In this document: one piece after another, positions 1 through 9,417 of the stretch
Layout of the letters: every line of letters begins with the position of its first letter
How positions within the stretch are numbered: position 1 is the stretch's first letter
DNA from: Tsukamurella pulmonis
Lineage (GTDB): Bacteria > Actinomycetota > Actinomycetes > Mycobacteriales > Mycobacteriaceae
DNA length: 64,000 nt
Assembly: GCF_900103175.1 (NCBI RefSeq)
Contig: NZ_FNLF01000002.1
Location: forward strand, 248,001-312,000
Direction of reading: 5' to 3'
Notes under the pieces: generated by a model
Seen by the model: only the letters and a program-made list of their open reading frames with translations
Database searches by the model: none
Told to the model about the DNA's origin: nothing
Program-made: the position numbers and the translations under genes

Positions 1-291
1 CAACGCGGCGAAGACGACCTCGTCGTCGTCGAAAGTGGTCACCATCAGCACCTTGGCCCGAAGCCCTCGCGCAGCGAGATGCGCCGTCGCCTCCGTCCCG
101 TTCATGACCGGCATCCGCACGTCCATGAGCACCACGTCCGGATCGGTCTGTGCGGCGACGCGGAGGGCTTCGTCTCCGGTGGCCGCCTCGCCGACCGTCT
201 CCACGCCCGGCGAGGCCTGGATGAGTGCCCTCAGGCCGGCACGAACGAGGGCCTCGTCGTCGGCGATCAGCACGCGAACCGGTTCGATCAC
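1..291 (-). CDS. NarL/FixJ-type response regulator, N-terminal part (partial)
   Basis: The minus strand encodes a receiver domain: a DD acidic pair in the motif LIADDEALVRAG, the phospho-acceptor Asp in VVLMDVRMP, and the switch Thr in MVTTFDDD. The gene starts with GTG at 291, overlapping the kinase stop codon (GTGA), so the two are translationally coupled. It runs off the left edge, so the expected LuxR-type DNA-binding domain is not visible. From the family, the DesK-like kinase next door would phosphorylate it and it would act as a transcription regulator. The target is unknown. Confidence 0.9.
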   Translation of the reverse strand, partial: MIEPVRVLIADDEALVRAGLRALIQASPGVETVGEAATGDEALRVAAQTDPDVVLMDVRMPVMNGTEATAHLAARGLRAKVLMVTTFDDDEVVFAAL

Positions 292-1412
292 AGTGGTATC
301 ACCGCTTCCACCCGGTAGCCGCCGTCGACGTTGCCCAGCGTCAGGACCCCGCCGTGCGTCGCGACCCGCTCCCGCATGCCGGTGAGGCCGAGCCCCGGCG
401 TCGCCGCCGCCGTGGCGCCGGCACCGTCGTCGGTCACCCGGACGGTCAGTTCCTCTCCCGCCATGGCGATCTCGATGAGGACACGGGTCGCGCGTGCGTG
501 CCGTACCGCATTGGTGAGCGCCTCCTGAACGATCCGGTAGGCGGTGGTCTGCACCTGCGGATCGAGCGCGGCGTGGTCGGTACGGTCCACCAGCGCGACC
601 TCCACCCCGCCCGGCCACCGCGTGCTGACCAGGGGCTCCAGGTCCGACAACCCGGGGCAGATCGGGGCCGAGGTGTCGCGGAGGGTGCCCAGTACCCGCC
701 GGACGTCGTCGAGCGCCCCTCGGCTCGACTCCTCGATGGCTCGGAGCGCCGAGCGTGCCTCGTCCGGGTCGCGGTCGATCACCAGCCGTGCGACGCCGCT
801 GCGGAGAGCGATCGTGCTGAGGCTGTGGGACACGACGTCATGGATCTCCCGCGACACGCGTAGGCGCTCTTCAGCCCTGATCCGGGCCTCCTTCTGGGCC
901 TCGATCTCGCGTTGTTCGGTGAGGTGCCGGTCGCGATGGGTACCTTCGCGACCGAGGAGCGTGCCCAGGAGCCACGCGGGGATCGCGATGATCAGTTGGA
1001 CGGCGTCCTGGTCGTGCTCGCTGTAGGTGCTCCACACCGCGAAGCCGACCGCGGAGACGCCGAATGCGGCCACTGCGCACACGATGAGCGACGTACGCCA
1101 GGGCAGCCGGTAGGCGGCCCACCCCACCGCGATGCCGAAGGCCGGGCCCGCATTGCTCACCAGCCAGGTGAACCGGAGGTCCGCGAGCGCGGCGAGGACG
1201 AGGACGGCCGAGACGCAGCCGAGCGCGAGAACGGGGAATCGCCTGCACAGTACGGTGGGTGCGATCGCGGCGGCGCCGAGGAGACCCGCCGCCCATGCCG
1301 ACGACTCCGTGGGAGCGCGCACGATCTCCGGGCCGGTGACCCAGGCGAAACAGATCACCGCCACCGTGCTGTCGATCAGCAGTGCTCGACGAGTACCCAC
1401 TCCAACCACCAT
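288..1412 (-). CDS. DesK/NarX-type sensor histidine kinase
   Basis: This is a 374-residue kinase. The N-terminal part (about residues 8-150) holds several hydrophobic membrane segments. A short coiled-coil region rich in Glu and Arg follows. The dimerisation/phospho-acceptor helix reads SREIHDVVSHSLS, typical of the HisKA_3 family. The ATPase domain has an N box (EALTNAVRHA) and a G box (GLGLTGMRERV). The start was taken at ATG 1412, where the hydrophobic N-terminus begins; the upstream in-frame extension is low-complexity and Arg-rich. It forms an operon with the response regulator downstream. No extracellular sensor domain is visible, so the stimulus cannot be guessed. Confidence 0.9.
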   Translation of the reverse strand: MVVGVGTRRALLIDSTVAVICFAWVTGPEIVRAPTESSAWAAGLLGAAAIAPTVLCRRFPVLALGCVSAVLVLAALADLRFTWLVSNAGPAFGIAVGWAAYRLPWRTSLIVCAVAAFGVSAVGFAVWSTYSEHDQDAVQLIIAIPAWLLGTLLGREGTHRDRHLTEQREIEAQKEARIRAEERLRVSREIHDVVSHSLSTIALRSGVARLVIDRDPDEARSALRAIEESSRGALDDVRRVLGTLRDTSAPICPGLSDLEPLVSTRWPGGVEVALVDRTDHAALDPQVQTTAYRIVQEALTNAVRHARATRVLIEIAMAGEELTVRVTDDGAGATAAATPGLGLTGMRERVATHGGVLTLGNVDGGYRVEAVIPL

Positions 1413-1565
1413 AGGACCAGGTCGCGATCGGAGAACCCGACCCGCGAACGATCCGCGGGTCCTCCTTCCGGACCACCCGACTGTCGCACACCTCCACCCC
1501 GGGCGACGGTGACTCGGACCCGCGGGAGGATGCGTCCGGGCCGCGCGACGGTGAATCCTGGAGCC

Positions 1566-2114
1566 ATGCTCGAACGGTGCCGACTGTCCCCGTGGCTCAC
1601 CGCGACGGCGCTGGCCGCCTTCGGCCTCGGTGTCGTCGCCGGTGGTCGCGAGCTCGTGACCGAGCGACCCACCGCTGTGGGGCACAGCCCCGGCACCGAA
1701 GCGTGGGGCGTGCACATCGCACTGACCGGCGTCGCGCTCGCCTGGATCGCGGCGGCGGTGCGTTACCCGGCGGTGCGGCCCCCGATGCCGCTGTCGGCCG
1801 ATTTCGCGCGGCGGGTCCGCGCGGTGTATCGATCGCCGCTGCGGGCGGTACCCGTGACGGTGCTGCTCGTGGTGTGCCTGTACCTCGTGTGGCGGATGGG
1901 CCAGCAGGTCCTCGGTGGCCTCGACCCCTCCTTCACCGCCAATGCCTGGGGCGGGCCGGGGTACGTGGGGGCGTTCTACTGTCACTACCTCGATTGCCTA
2001 CTCCAGATCGCCGTGGGCCTGGTGCTCGTCGACCGACTGCTGCCGGGGCGCACGCGCGTCGCGCGGCCGGGGGCGAGTGCCGATGACGCGACGGTACCGA
2101 AGGGCGCGCGATGA
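1566..2114 (+). CDS. membrane protein of unknown function
   Basis: A 182-residue protein with about four hydrophobic segments (near residues 9-26, 48-65, 95-112 and 145-158). It is divergent from the histidine kinase and overlaps the next gene by ATGA, so these two membrane proteins are translated together. The start was chosen at the ATG directly before the first membrane segment; the longer in-frame reading is Arg-rich and unlikely. No family was recognised. The position next to the two-component system suggests, without proof, that it could be a regulated target. Confidence 0.7.
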   Translation: MLERCRLSPWLTATALAAFGLGVVAGGRELVTERPTAVGHSPGTEAWGVHIALTGVALAWIAAAVRYPAVRPPMPLSADFARRVRAVYRSPLRAVPVTVLLVVCLYLVWRMGQQVLGGLDPSFTANAWGGPGYVGAFYCHYLDCLLQIAVGLVLVDRLLPGRTRVARPGASADDATVPKGAR

Positions 2115-3622
2115 CGAGTGCCGACTCCGACGGCGCGTGCGACGCGGATGCGGGCGCGCGGCGCCGGGGTTCGGCGGCACCCGCGGTCGTGCTCGTCGTT
2201 CTCGCCCCCATCGTCGGGGAGTTCTTCCTCGGGAACCTGACCCTCGACAAGGTGCCGATCCTGGTGCTGTTCACCCCGCTCTACGGGGGTGGAGCGCTGT
2301 TCATCCGCGAGACGGTCCGCCGCGCCCACCGCGGATGGCCGTCGATGATCCTCCTCGCCGCGGCGTACGCACTGATCGAAGAGGGCCCCGTCGACCAACT
2401 GTTGTGGAACCCCGGCTACAGCGGCGCGCACGATGCGCTCGCGGGGGACGCCTACCTCCCCGTGCCGGGGACCAACGTCTCCATCGTGCAGGCGGTGCTC
2501 TCGCTCCACGTCATCTGGAGCATCTGCGTCCCGATCGCCCTCGTGGAGGCGCTCTTCCCGGACCGGCGGACGACCCCGTGGCTCGCGCGGCCGGGGTACG
2601 CGGGTGCCGCGGCGCTCTTCGGTGCCGGCGTGGTGATCGGATTCGTCGGGACCCGTGTCGAGGACCCCTTCCGCGCGACGCCGCTGCAACACGCGCTGTC
2701 GATCGCGGTGATCGTCGTCCTGATCGCTCTCGCCTTCGTCGTCCCGGCCGGCCGGCCGCGGGTGGCGCGGGACGCGCCTCCGCCGTGGCTGGTCGGAGTC
2801 GCGACCCTGCTCCTGACCAGTTCGATGTTGGCGCTCGTCATGTTCTGGCCGGCCGGGTGGTCCCAGTGGATCAGCGTGGCCGCCTGGTTCCTCGTCGCGG
2901 GGGTGTCGGCGTGGGCTCTGGGGTACTGGTCCCGCTGTCGCGGATGGGGATCCCCGCACCGGCTCGCCGCCACTGCGGGTGCGATGGCCACGTACGCCTG
3001 GATCGCCTTCCCCCACGAACCGGTCGGGGGTGGTTCCCGCTCCGTGGACCTCATCGGCAACATCCTGTGCGCGGTGGCCGCCGCAGCCCTGGTCGCCCTG
3101 GCTGCGCGGCGCATCACCCCGCGCACCGGATCACGCGGTGCACCGGTCACTTCCGGCGTCGGAGCGTCCGCGCCGCCCCCGGCGTGGCGACTGTTGATCC
3201 CGCCGGTCGTCGCCACCGTCACCATCGTGGTGATCGTCGCGGCGGTCTCGGTTCTCCAGCACGACGATCTGCTGGCCCGCGCGCAGGCTGCGGACCCCGG
3301 TGCCCCGCGCTCCGCGCTGCTCGCACAGCTGTGGGGGCGCGTCACGTTCGGAGTGCTGCTCGCGGTGAGCTGGCCGCTGGCGCTGCGACGGCTCGCGCGA
3401 GGGAGTACGACTGCGTACCGGCGGTGCCGCCGGGTCGCGGTCGCCGCCGCGATCCTGCTCCTGATCTCGGCCGCCGTCGCCCCGGGGCCGGGCTGGCTGC
3501 GCCTCGCGCACGTCGCGCTGGCCGTCTGCGAGATCGGAATCTACGCCGCGGCACTGCATCCCGCGCTGCGTTCCTGGTACGCGGCCTCGACCGGCGCCCC
3601 GGGCCGCCGCGAGGGCGGGTGA
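2111..3622 (+). CDS. polytopic membrane protein of unknown function
   Basis: A 503-residue integral membrane protein with roughly eleven or twelve hydrophobic segments. It is translationally coupled to the upstream membrane protein (ATGA overlap). A conserved-looking loop at about residues 92-110 contains EEGPVDQLLWNPGY, in which paired acidic residues recall CPBP-type membrane proteases, but the other motifs of that family were not found. The function remains unknown. Confidence 0.75.
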   Translation: MTSADSDGACDADAGARRRGSAAPAVVLVVLAPIVGEFFLGNLTLDKVPILVLFTPLYGGGALFIRETVRRAHRGWPSMILLAAAYALIEEGPVDQLLWNPGYSGAHDALAGDAYLPVPGTNVSIVQAVLSLHVIWSICVPIALVEALFPDRRTTPWLARPGYAGAAALFGAGVVIGFVGTRVEDPFRATPLQHALSIAVIVVLIALAFVVPAGRPRVARDAPPPWLVGVATLLLTSSMLALVMFWPAGWSQWISVAAWFLVAGVSAWALGYWSRCRGWGSPHRLAATAGAMATYAWIAFPHEPVGGGSRSVDLIGNILCAVAAAALVALAARRITPRTGSRGAPVTSGVGASAPPPAWRLLIPPVVATVTIVVIVAAVSVLQHDDLLARAQAADPGAPRSALLAQLWGRVTFGVLLAVSWPLALRRLARGSTTAYRRCRRVAVAAAILLLISAAVAPGPGWLRLAHVALAVCEIGIYAAALHPALRSWYAASTGAPGRREGG

Positions 3623-3671
3623 TACCGGCCCCCTGCCACCCATCGATCCGACAGAGAAGAAAGGCGAGAAC

Positions 3672-4121
3672 GTGCAGCATGTCACTCTCCGATTCAGCGG
3701 CGCCCTCGGCGTCGCCGCCGCGGCGATCGCGGCGATCGTCCCGACGGCGTCCGCGACGCCACCGACGCCCGGCGACGCGCACGACGTCGTCCTGTGCAGG
3801 GCTCCGAACATCGAAGTGTCCGTAGGGAAACGGAACCTTCCCCCGGGCGGGGTCGTGGTCAAGGTCTGGCAGGACCTGGGGCCGTTGTACACCGGCGTCG
3901 TGATGCCGACCACCGTCGCCGTCGACTGGCGCAACCTGCGGACCGGCGCGCGCGGTCACCTCGAGGGCGCGGCGAACAACCTCGTCGAACTCACCGCCAT
4001 GACCGGGACGGGGCCGGTCAGCATCACGAGCAGTGCGGAGTCCAGGACCACGACCCCCGGGCCCGTCGGCGTTCCGGTCACGCCGCACGGCCGGTGCGAG
4101 GGAAGGTTCACGGTGACCTGA
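3672..4121 (+). CDS. small secreted protein of unknown function
   Basis: A 149-residue protein starting with GTG, preceded by an AGAAGAAAGG-type purine tract. Residues 1-28 form a Sec signal peptide: a basic start, an Ala-rich core and a cleavage site near TASATPP. The mature part contains two Cys residues (one near the start, one in GRCEG near the end) that could form a disulfide, and is rich in Thr, Val and Gly. No family was recognised. It lies 49 bp after the membrane-protein operon and ends before a strong terminator. Confidence 0.75.
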   Translation: MQHVTLRFSGALGVAAAAIAAIVPTASATPPTPGDAHDVVLCRAPNIEVSVGKRNLPPGGVVVKVWQDLGPLYTGVVMPTTVAVDWRNLRTGARGHLEGAANNLVELTAMTGTGPVSITSSAESRTTTPGPVGVPVTPHGRCEGRFTVT

Positions 4122-4156
4122 TTTCCGCTCGCCCGGCCCGCGGGGCACCGGACGGG

Positions 4157-4199
4157 CGAAGGGCCCGGCGCCGTCGGAAAGACGGTGCCGGGCCCTTCG
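4157..4199. terminator. bidirectional stem-loop terminator
   Basis: A 19-bp nearly perfect stem (4157-4175 with 4181-4199, one G-T mismatch) with the five-base loop GGAAA lies between the convergent secreted-protein gene and fadB. There is no strong U tract after the stem, as is usual in high-GC actinobacteria. Confidence 0.85.
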
Positions 4200-4224
4200 T
4201 CGTACTACGGCCTAGCGGTGGGTC

Positions 4225-6396
4225 CTACTCGTAGGTCTCGCCGGCCTCGGCCTTGGCGACCAGGGAGGCGGGCGGGGTGAACTGCTCGCCGTACTTGGTC
4301 AGCTCCTGCGCGCGGGCGACGAAGGCCTTGGGGCCGACGGTGCCGTCGGGCGCGGTGTAGCCGTTGATGAACTGCAGCACGCCACCCGTCCACGCGGGGA
4401 AGCCGATGCCGAAGATCGAGCCGATGTTGGCGTCGGCGACGGAGTCCATGACGCCCTCGTCGAAGCAGCGCACCGTCTCCAGCGACTCGGCGAACAGCAT
4501 CCGGTCGATCATGTCCTGCAACGGGATGTCGTTGCCGCCGGGGAACAGCTCGCTCAGGCCGGACCACAGGCCGGTGCGCTTGCCGTCCGCGTAGTCGTAG
4601 AAGCCCGCGCCGTCCTTGCGGCCGGTGCGGCCCGCGTCCACCATCGCGTCGACGACGGCGTCGCTGCCGTGCGCGGGCAGCGGGGTGCCGGCGGCCTCGG
4701 CGGCGGCGCGGGTCTCCTTGCGGATCTTCTGCGGCAGGGTGAGCGTCAGCTCGTCCATGAGCTGCAGCGGCGCCGCGGGGTAGCCGGCCTGCTGGCCCGC
4801 CTGCTCGATCAGCACGGGGTTCACGCCCTCGCCCACGGCCGCGATGGCCTCGTTGACGAAGGTGCCGATCACGCGGGAGGTGAAGAAGCCGCGGCTGTCG
4901 TGCACGACGATCGGGGTCTTCTTGATCTGCAGCGTGTAGTCGATGACCTTGGCCAGCACCGCATCCGAGGTCTTGGCGCCGCGGATGATCTCCACCAGCG
5001 GCATCTTGTCCACGGGGGAGAAGAAGTGGATGCCGATGAAGTCCTCGGAGCGCTTGACGCCCTCCGCGAGGATGGTGATCGGGAGCGTGGAGGTGTTGGA
5101 GCCGAGGACGGCGTCGGGCTCGACGATGTCCTCGATCTCCTGGAACACCTTGTGCTTGACCTCGACCGACTCGAACGCCGCCTCGATCACCAGGTCCACG
5201 CCGGCGAAATCGGCGGCGTCGACGGTGGGCGTGATCCGCGCGAGCAGCTCCGCCGACTTCTCGGCAGTGGTGCGGCCCTTGGCCAGAGCCTTCTCCTCGA
5301 GCTTCTCGGAGTAGGCCTTGCCGCGCTTGGCGGCGTCGAGATCGATGTCCTTGAGGACGACCTCGATGCCGGCCTTGGCGGAGACGTACGCGATCGCGGC
5401 GCCCATCATGCCGGCGCCGATGACGCCGACCTTCTTGGCGGTGTACTTGTCGTAGCCCTCGGGCCGGCTGCCGCCGCCGTTGATGTGCTGCAGGTCGAAG
5501 AAGAACGCCTTGATCATGTTCTTCGACACCTGGCCGGTGGCGAGCGAGGTGAAGTAGCGGCCCTCGATGACGCTGGCGGTGTCGAAGTCCACCATCGCGC
5601 CCTCGACCGCGGCGGCCATGATGGCGCGCGGCGCGGGCATCGGGGCGCCCTTGAGCTGCTTGCGCAGGTTCGCGGGGAACGCGGGCAGGTTCGCGGCGAT
5701 GGCCGGCGAGCTCGGGGAACCGCCGGGGATCTTGTAGCCCTTGACGTCCCACGGCTGCACGCCGCCCTCGGGGTTCGCCTTGATCCACGCCTTCGCGGCG
5801 GGCACGAGCTCCTCGACGGTGCCGACGACCTCGTGCACCAGGCCCACGTCCTTGGCCTTGGCGGGCTTCATCCGCGGTCCCTGGAGCAGCACGCCCATGA
5901 GCGCGCCCTGCAGGCCGAGCAGCCGGACGGTGCGGGTCACGCCGCCGCCGCCGGGGAGCAGGCCCAGGGTGACCTCGGGGAGGCCGATCTGCGAGCCGCG
6001 CGCGTCGGCCGCGATGCGGTGGTGCGTGGCCAGGGCGATCTCCAGGCCGCCGCCCAGCGCGGCGCCGTTGATCGCGGCCACGACGGGCTTGCCGAGGGTC
6101 TCGAGGCGACGCAGGTCCTTCTTGAGGTTCTCGACGTTGTCGAAGACCTGCTGCGCCTGCTCCGGCGTCGACTGCCGGATCAGGTTCAGGTTGCCGCCGG
6201 CGAAGAAGGTCTTCTTCGCGGAGGTGAGCACGACGCCCGTGATGGAGTCCTTCTCGGCCTCCAGGCGATCGATGGTGGCGCCCATCGACTCGCGGTACAG
6301 GTCGTTCATCGTGTTCGCGGAGCTGGTCGGGTCGTCCATCGTCAGTACGACGATGCCGTCGGCGTCCTGTTCCCAGCGGATCATGTTCTCAGCCAT
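4225..6396 (-). CDS. fadB: fatty acid oxidation complex alpha subunit (enoyl-CoA hydratase / 3-hydroxyacyl-CoA dehydrogenase)
   Basis: A 723-residue bifunctional enzyme performing hydration of 2-enoyl-CoA and NAD-dependent oxidation of 3-hydroxyacyl-CoA in the cytoplasm. The N-terminal crotonase domain (about 1-200) has the oxyanion-hole region INGAALGGGLEIALATH and GLPEVTLGLLPGGGG. The dehydrogenase domain (about 325-500) has the Rossmann motif GVIGAGMMGAAIAY, with the catalytic His in GIHFFSP. A C-terminal dehydrogenase domain completes it, at the usual length for the family. It is the second gene after fadA on the minus strand (33-bp gap), as in mycobacterial fadA-fadB. Confidence 0.96.
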   Translation of the reverse strand: MAENMIRWEQDADGIVVLTMDDPTSSANTMNDLYRESMGATIDRLEAEKDSITGVVLTSAKKTFFAGGNLNLIRQSTPEQAQQVFDNVENLKKDLRRLETLGKPVVAAINGAALGGGLEIALATHHRIAADARGSQIGLPEVTLGLLPGGGGVTRTVRLLGLQGALMGVLLQGPRMKPAKAKDVGLVHEVVGTVEELVPAAKAWIKANPEGGVQPWDVKGYKIPGGSPSSPAIAANLPAFPANLRKQLKGAPMPAPRAIMAAAVEGAMVDFDTASVIEGRYFTSLATGQVSKNMIKAFFFDLQHINGGGSRPEGYDKYTAKKVGVIGAGMMGAAIAYVSAKAGIEVVLKDIDLDAAKRGKAYSEKLEEKALAKGRTTAEKSAELLARITPTVDAADFAGVDLVIEAAFESVEVKHKVFQEIEDIVEPDAVLGSNTSTLPITILAEGVKRSEDFIGIHFFSPVDKMPLVEIIRGAKTSDAVLAKVIDYTLQIKKTPIVVHDSRGFFTSRVIGTFVNEAIAAVGEGVNPVLIEQAGQQAGYPAAPLQLMDELTLTLPQKIRKETRAAAEAAGTPLPAHGSDAVVDAMVDAGRTGRKDGAGFYDYADGKRTGLWSGLSELFPGGNDIPLQDMIDRMLFAESLETVRCFDEGVMDSVADANIGSIFGIGFPAWTGGVLQFINGYTAPDGTVGPKAFVARAQELTKYGEQFTPPASLVAKAEAGETYE

Positions 6397-6429
6397 GTCT
6401 ATTGTTGTCTCCGTAGTCTTTCCGGCCGG

Positions 6430-7641
6430 TCAGAGGCGCTCGATGATGGTGGCGATGCCCATGCCGCCGCCGACGCACAGGGTCATCAGGCCGTAGCGGC
6501 CGCCGGTGCGCTCGAGGTTGTCGAGCACCGTCGACACCAGGATCGCGCCGGTCGCGCCGAGGGGATGGCCCATGGCGATCGCGCCGCCCAGCGGGTTCAC
6601 CTGCTCGCGCTCGAGCTTCATGTCCTTCATCCACCGCAGCACGACGGACGCGAAGGCCTCGTTGAGCTCCCAGTGGTCGATCTGCTCCTTGCTCAGCCCG
6701 GCGGCGGCGAGCACCTTCTCGGTCGCCGGCGTGGGGCCGGTGAGCATGATGGTGGGCTCCGAGCCCGTGACAGCGGTGGCGACGATGCGACCGCGCGGGG
6801 TCAGTCCGGCCTTCTGACCGCCCTTCTCGTTGCCGATCAGCAGCAGGGCCGCACCGTCGACGATGCCCGAGCTGTTGCCGCCCGTGTGCACGTGGTTGAT
6901 CTTCGGGACGGTGTAGTACTTCTGCAGGGCGACGGCGTCGAAGCCGCCCATCTCGCCGATACCGTCGAAGGCGGGATGCAGCTTGCCGAGGCCCTCGAGC
7001 GTGGTGCCGGGGCGACGGTGCTCGTCGTTGTCGAGCACCGTCAGGCCGTTGATGTCCTTGACGGGCACGACGGACTTGGCGAACCAGCCGTTGTCCCACG
7101 CGGCGGCGGCGTTGGCCTGCGACTCGACGGCGTACTGGTCGACGTCCTCACGGGTGTAGCCGTCGATCGACGCGATCAGGTCGGCGCCGATGCCCTGCGG
7201 CACGAAGTAGGTGTCGTAGTTGGTCGTGACGTCCTGGTGCATCGCGCCACCGTCGGAGCCCAGCGGCACGCGCGACATCGACTCCACGCCGCCGGCGAGG
7301 ACGAGATCGTCGCCGAGGCCGGCCGCGACCTTCTGCGCCGCCATGTTCGTGGCCTCGAGACCCGAGGCGCAGAACCGGTTGATCTGCACACCGGCCACGG
7401 TCTCGGGCAGGCCCGCGACGGTGGCGGCGGTGCGGGCGATGTCGCCGCCCTGCTCGCCGACGGGGGAGACCACGCCGAGCACGATGTCGTCGATCGCGGA
7501 CGGATCCATGGTCGGGTAGCGGTTCTTGAGCTCGTCGATCAGGCCGACGACCAGGTCCAAAGGCTTGGTCGCGTGCAGGGCGCCGCCGCGCTGCTTGCCG
7601 CGCGGCGTGCGGATCGCCTCGTAGATGAATGCTTCGGGCAC
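6430..7641 (-). CDS. fadA: acetyl-CoA C-acyltransferase (beta-ketothiolase)
   Basis: A 403-residue thiolase that cleaves 3-ketoacyl-CoA in the last step of beta-oxidation. The nucleophilic Cys is in [11 protein letters not shown] (about residue 91). The catalytic His sites are in NEAFASV and GHPLGATGA, and the second catalytic Cys is in LCVGGGMG near the C-terminus. It is the first gene of the fadA-fadB operon, with partner fadB just downstream. The promoter region is shared with the divergent acyl-CoA synthetase gene and carries palindromes (see 7722-7740). Confidence 0.96.
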   Translation of the reverse strand: MPEAFIYEAIRTPRGKQRGGALHATKPLDLVVGLIDELKNRYPTMDPSAIDDIVLGVVSPVGEQGGDIARTAATVAGLPETVAGVQINRFCASGLEATNMAAQKVAAGLGDDLVLAGGVESMSRVPLGSDGGAMHQDVTTNYDTYFVPQGIGADLIASIDGYTREDVDQYAVESQANAAAAWDNGWFAKSVVPVKDINGLTVLDNDEHRRPGTTLEGLGKLHPAFDGIGEMGGFDAVALQKYYTVPKINHVHTGGNSSGIVDGAALLLIGNEKGGQKAGLTPRGRIVATAVTGSEPTIMLTGPTPATEKVLAAAGLSKEQIDHWELNEAFASVVLRWMKDMKLEREQVNPLGGAIAMGHPLGATGAILVSTVLDNLERTGGRYGLMTLCVGGGMGIATIIERL

Positions 7642-7721
7642 GGTCTTCCTTCCATCGGTGCTGTCTCGGGGAATGTCACAAGTGAATCACTATTCTTTAA
7701 CTTTGCGCGATTCGGCTCCCG

Positions 7722-7740
7722 TCGAACATGTTCTAGAACA
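7722..7740. promoter_or_regulatory. overlapping operator-like palindromes in the fadA / acyl-CoA synthetase divergent promoter
   Basis: Two palindromes overlap here. Positions 7722-7735 read T-CG-AAC-AT-GTT-CT-A, which fits the consensus TnnAACnnGTTnnA known for the TetR repressor KstR. Positions 7729-7740 form the perfect 12-mer TGTTCTAGAACA. They sit 12-30 bases before the acyl-CoA synthetase start. That a TetR-family lipid regulator binds here is inferred. Confidence 0.5.
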
Positions 7741-7751
7741 CAATCCCATAC

Positions 7752-9335
7752 ATGACCGCACTTGAGAACATCGCCTGGTTCCCCCGCACCGAGGAACCCC
7801 GCAGCTCGCAGCGCAACACGTGGAACAACAGCGTTCGCAATCACGCCGTCATGCGCGGCGGGCAGACGGCCCTGCGCTACCTCGAGAACGAGATCACCTG
7901 GGCGGGGCTGGCCGAGCGGGTGGGAGCGTTCGCGGGGGCACTGGCCGAGCGGGGGATCGGCGCCGGCGACCGGGTGCTGATCCTGGGCCTGAACCGGATC
8001 GAGTACGTCGAGGCGGCGCTGGGCGTCACCGCGCTCGGGGCGATCGCCGTCCCCGTCAACTTCCGGATGGCGCCGCCCGAGGTCGCCTACCTGGTGCAGG
8101 ACACGTTGTGCAGTGCCGTGATCTACGAGGCGCCCTTCGACCCGTTGATCGCGGGGGTGGCGGGCGCGGGGGCGGAGTTCGGCCTGCGCATCCGGTTCGA
8201 CGGTGCCGACGAGACCGCGGGCGCCCTGGGCTTCGAGGACCTCATCGCCGAGGGCCGGCCCGATCCGCGGATCGACGTCCCGGAGGACTCCCCGGCGCTG
8301 ATCATGTACACCTCGGGCACCACCGGCCGCCCCAAGGGCGCGGTGCTCACCCACGTCAACATGCAGGCACAGGGCTGGAACAACCTGGTCGCGCCCGGCG
8401 TCGTGGATCCGGACGGGATCGGCGCGGTCGCCGTCCCCCTGTTCCACATCGCGGGCTTCGGCGTGCTGGCCACCGCCTTCGTGCAGGGCCTGACCTCGGT
8501 GATCTTCCCGCTGGGCGCGTTCGATCCGGCGCAGACCCTCGACGCCCTCGAGCGCGAGGGCATCACCAGCATGTTCATGGTGCCGATGCAGTGGCAGCTC
8601 GCGGTCGCCGAGCAGAAGGCCCGCCCGCGCGACCTCAAGCTCAAGTTCGTGTGGTGGGGCGCGGCCCCGGCGAGCGAGACGCTGTTGCGCGACCTCACGG
8701 CCACGTTCCCCGACGCGGAGATCTGCGCGGTCTTCGGGCAGACCGAGATGTCGCCGGTCACCTGCGCGCTCTCCGGTGCCGACACCCTGCGCAAGTTCGG
8801 CTCCGTCGGCAAGGTGGTGCGCACCGTCGCGGCCCGCGTGATCGACTCCGACGGCAACGACGTCCCCCGCGGCGAGGTGGGGGAGATCGTCTACCGCGGC
8901 CCGAACATGATGTCGGGCTACTGGAACAACCTCGAGGCCACGCGGGACGCCTTCCGCGACGGCTGGTTCCACTCGGGTGATCTGGTGCGGATGGACGAGG
9001 AGGGTTTCGTCTACGTCGTCGACCGCGCGAAGGACATGGTCATCTCGGGCGGCGAGAACATCTACTCGGTGGAGGTGGAGAACGCGGTCGCGGCGCACCC
9101 CGACGTCACCGAGGTGGCCGTGATCGGCAAGCCCGACGAGCGCTTTGGCGAGGCCGTGGTGGCGGTGGTGCAGCTGCGCGAGGGGGCCGAGCTGACGGTC
9201 GAGTCGCTCTCGGAGTTCCTCAACGACCACATCGCCCGTTACAAGCACCCGCGGCACGTGGTCGTGATCGACGCGCTCCCGCGCAACCCCACGGGCAAGG
9301 TCACCAAGCCGGTGCTGCGCCAGCAGTTCGGGTGA
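7752..9335 (+). CDS. fatty-acyl-CoA synthetase (FadD family)
   Basis: A 527-residue adenylate-forming enzyme that activates a carboxylic acid (probably a fatty acid) with ATP and CoA. The AMP-binding P-loop is MYTSGTTGRPKGAV (about residue 185). Later motifs are the aromatic/Asp motif in GWFHSGDLVR, the hinge region DRAKDMVISGGENI, and the C-terminal catalytic Lys in NPTGKVTKP. It is divergent from fadA-fadB, consistent with feeding acyl-CoA into beta-oxidation. Substrate chain length cannot be told from the sequence. Confidence 0.92.
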   Translation: MTALENIAWFPRTEEPRSSQRNTWNNSVRNHAVMRGGQTALRYLENEITWAGLAERVGAFAGALAERGIGAGDRVLILGLNRIEYVEAALGVTALGAIAVPVNFRMAPPEVAYLVQDTLCSAVIYEAPFDPLIAGVAGAGAEFGLRIRFDGADETAGALGFEDLIAEGRPDPRIDVPEDSPALIMYTSGTTGRPKGAVLTHVNMQAQGWNNLVAPGVVDPDGIGAVAVPLFHIAGFGVLATAFVQGLTSVIFPLGAFDPAQTLDALEREGITSMFMVPMQWQLAVAEQKARPRDLKLKFVWWGAAPASETLLRDLTATFPDAEICAVFGQTEMSPVTCALSGADTLRKFGSVGKVVRTVAARVIDSDGNDVPRGEVGEIVYRGPNMMSGYWNNLEATRDAFRDGWFHSGDLVRMDEEGFVYVVDRAKDMVISGGENIYSVEVENAVAAHPDVTEVAVIGKPDERFGEAVVAVVQLREGAELTVESLSEFLNDHIARYKHPRHVVVIDALPRNPTGKVTKPVLRQQFG

Positions 9336-9417
9336 CGTCCCCTCGCCCGACGGTGCCGCGCGGCCTCGTCGCGCGGGGTGGCAGCCGGCGTCGTGGGCCG
9401 CGCATAATGGTGCGTTC

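Noticed and set aside
4669-7755. Very long plus-strand open frame (1,028 codons) opposite fadA and fadB
   Set aside because: It is the antisense shadow of two well-recognised genes, with extreme Arg/Gly/His/Leu repetition and no domain.
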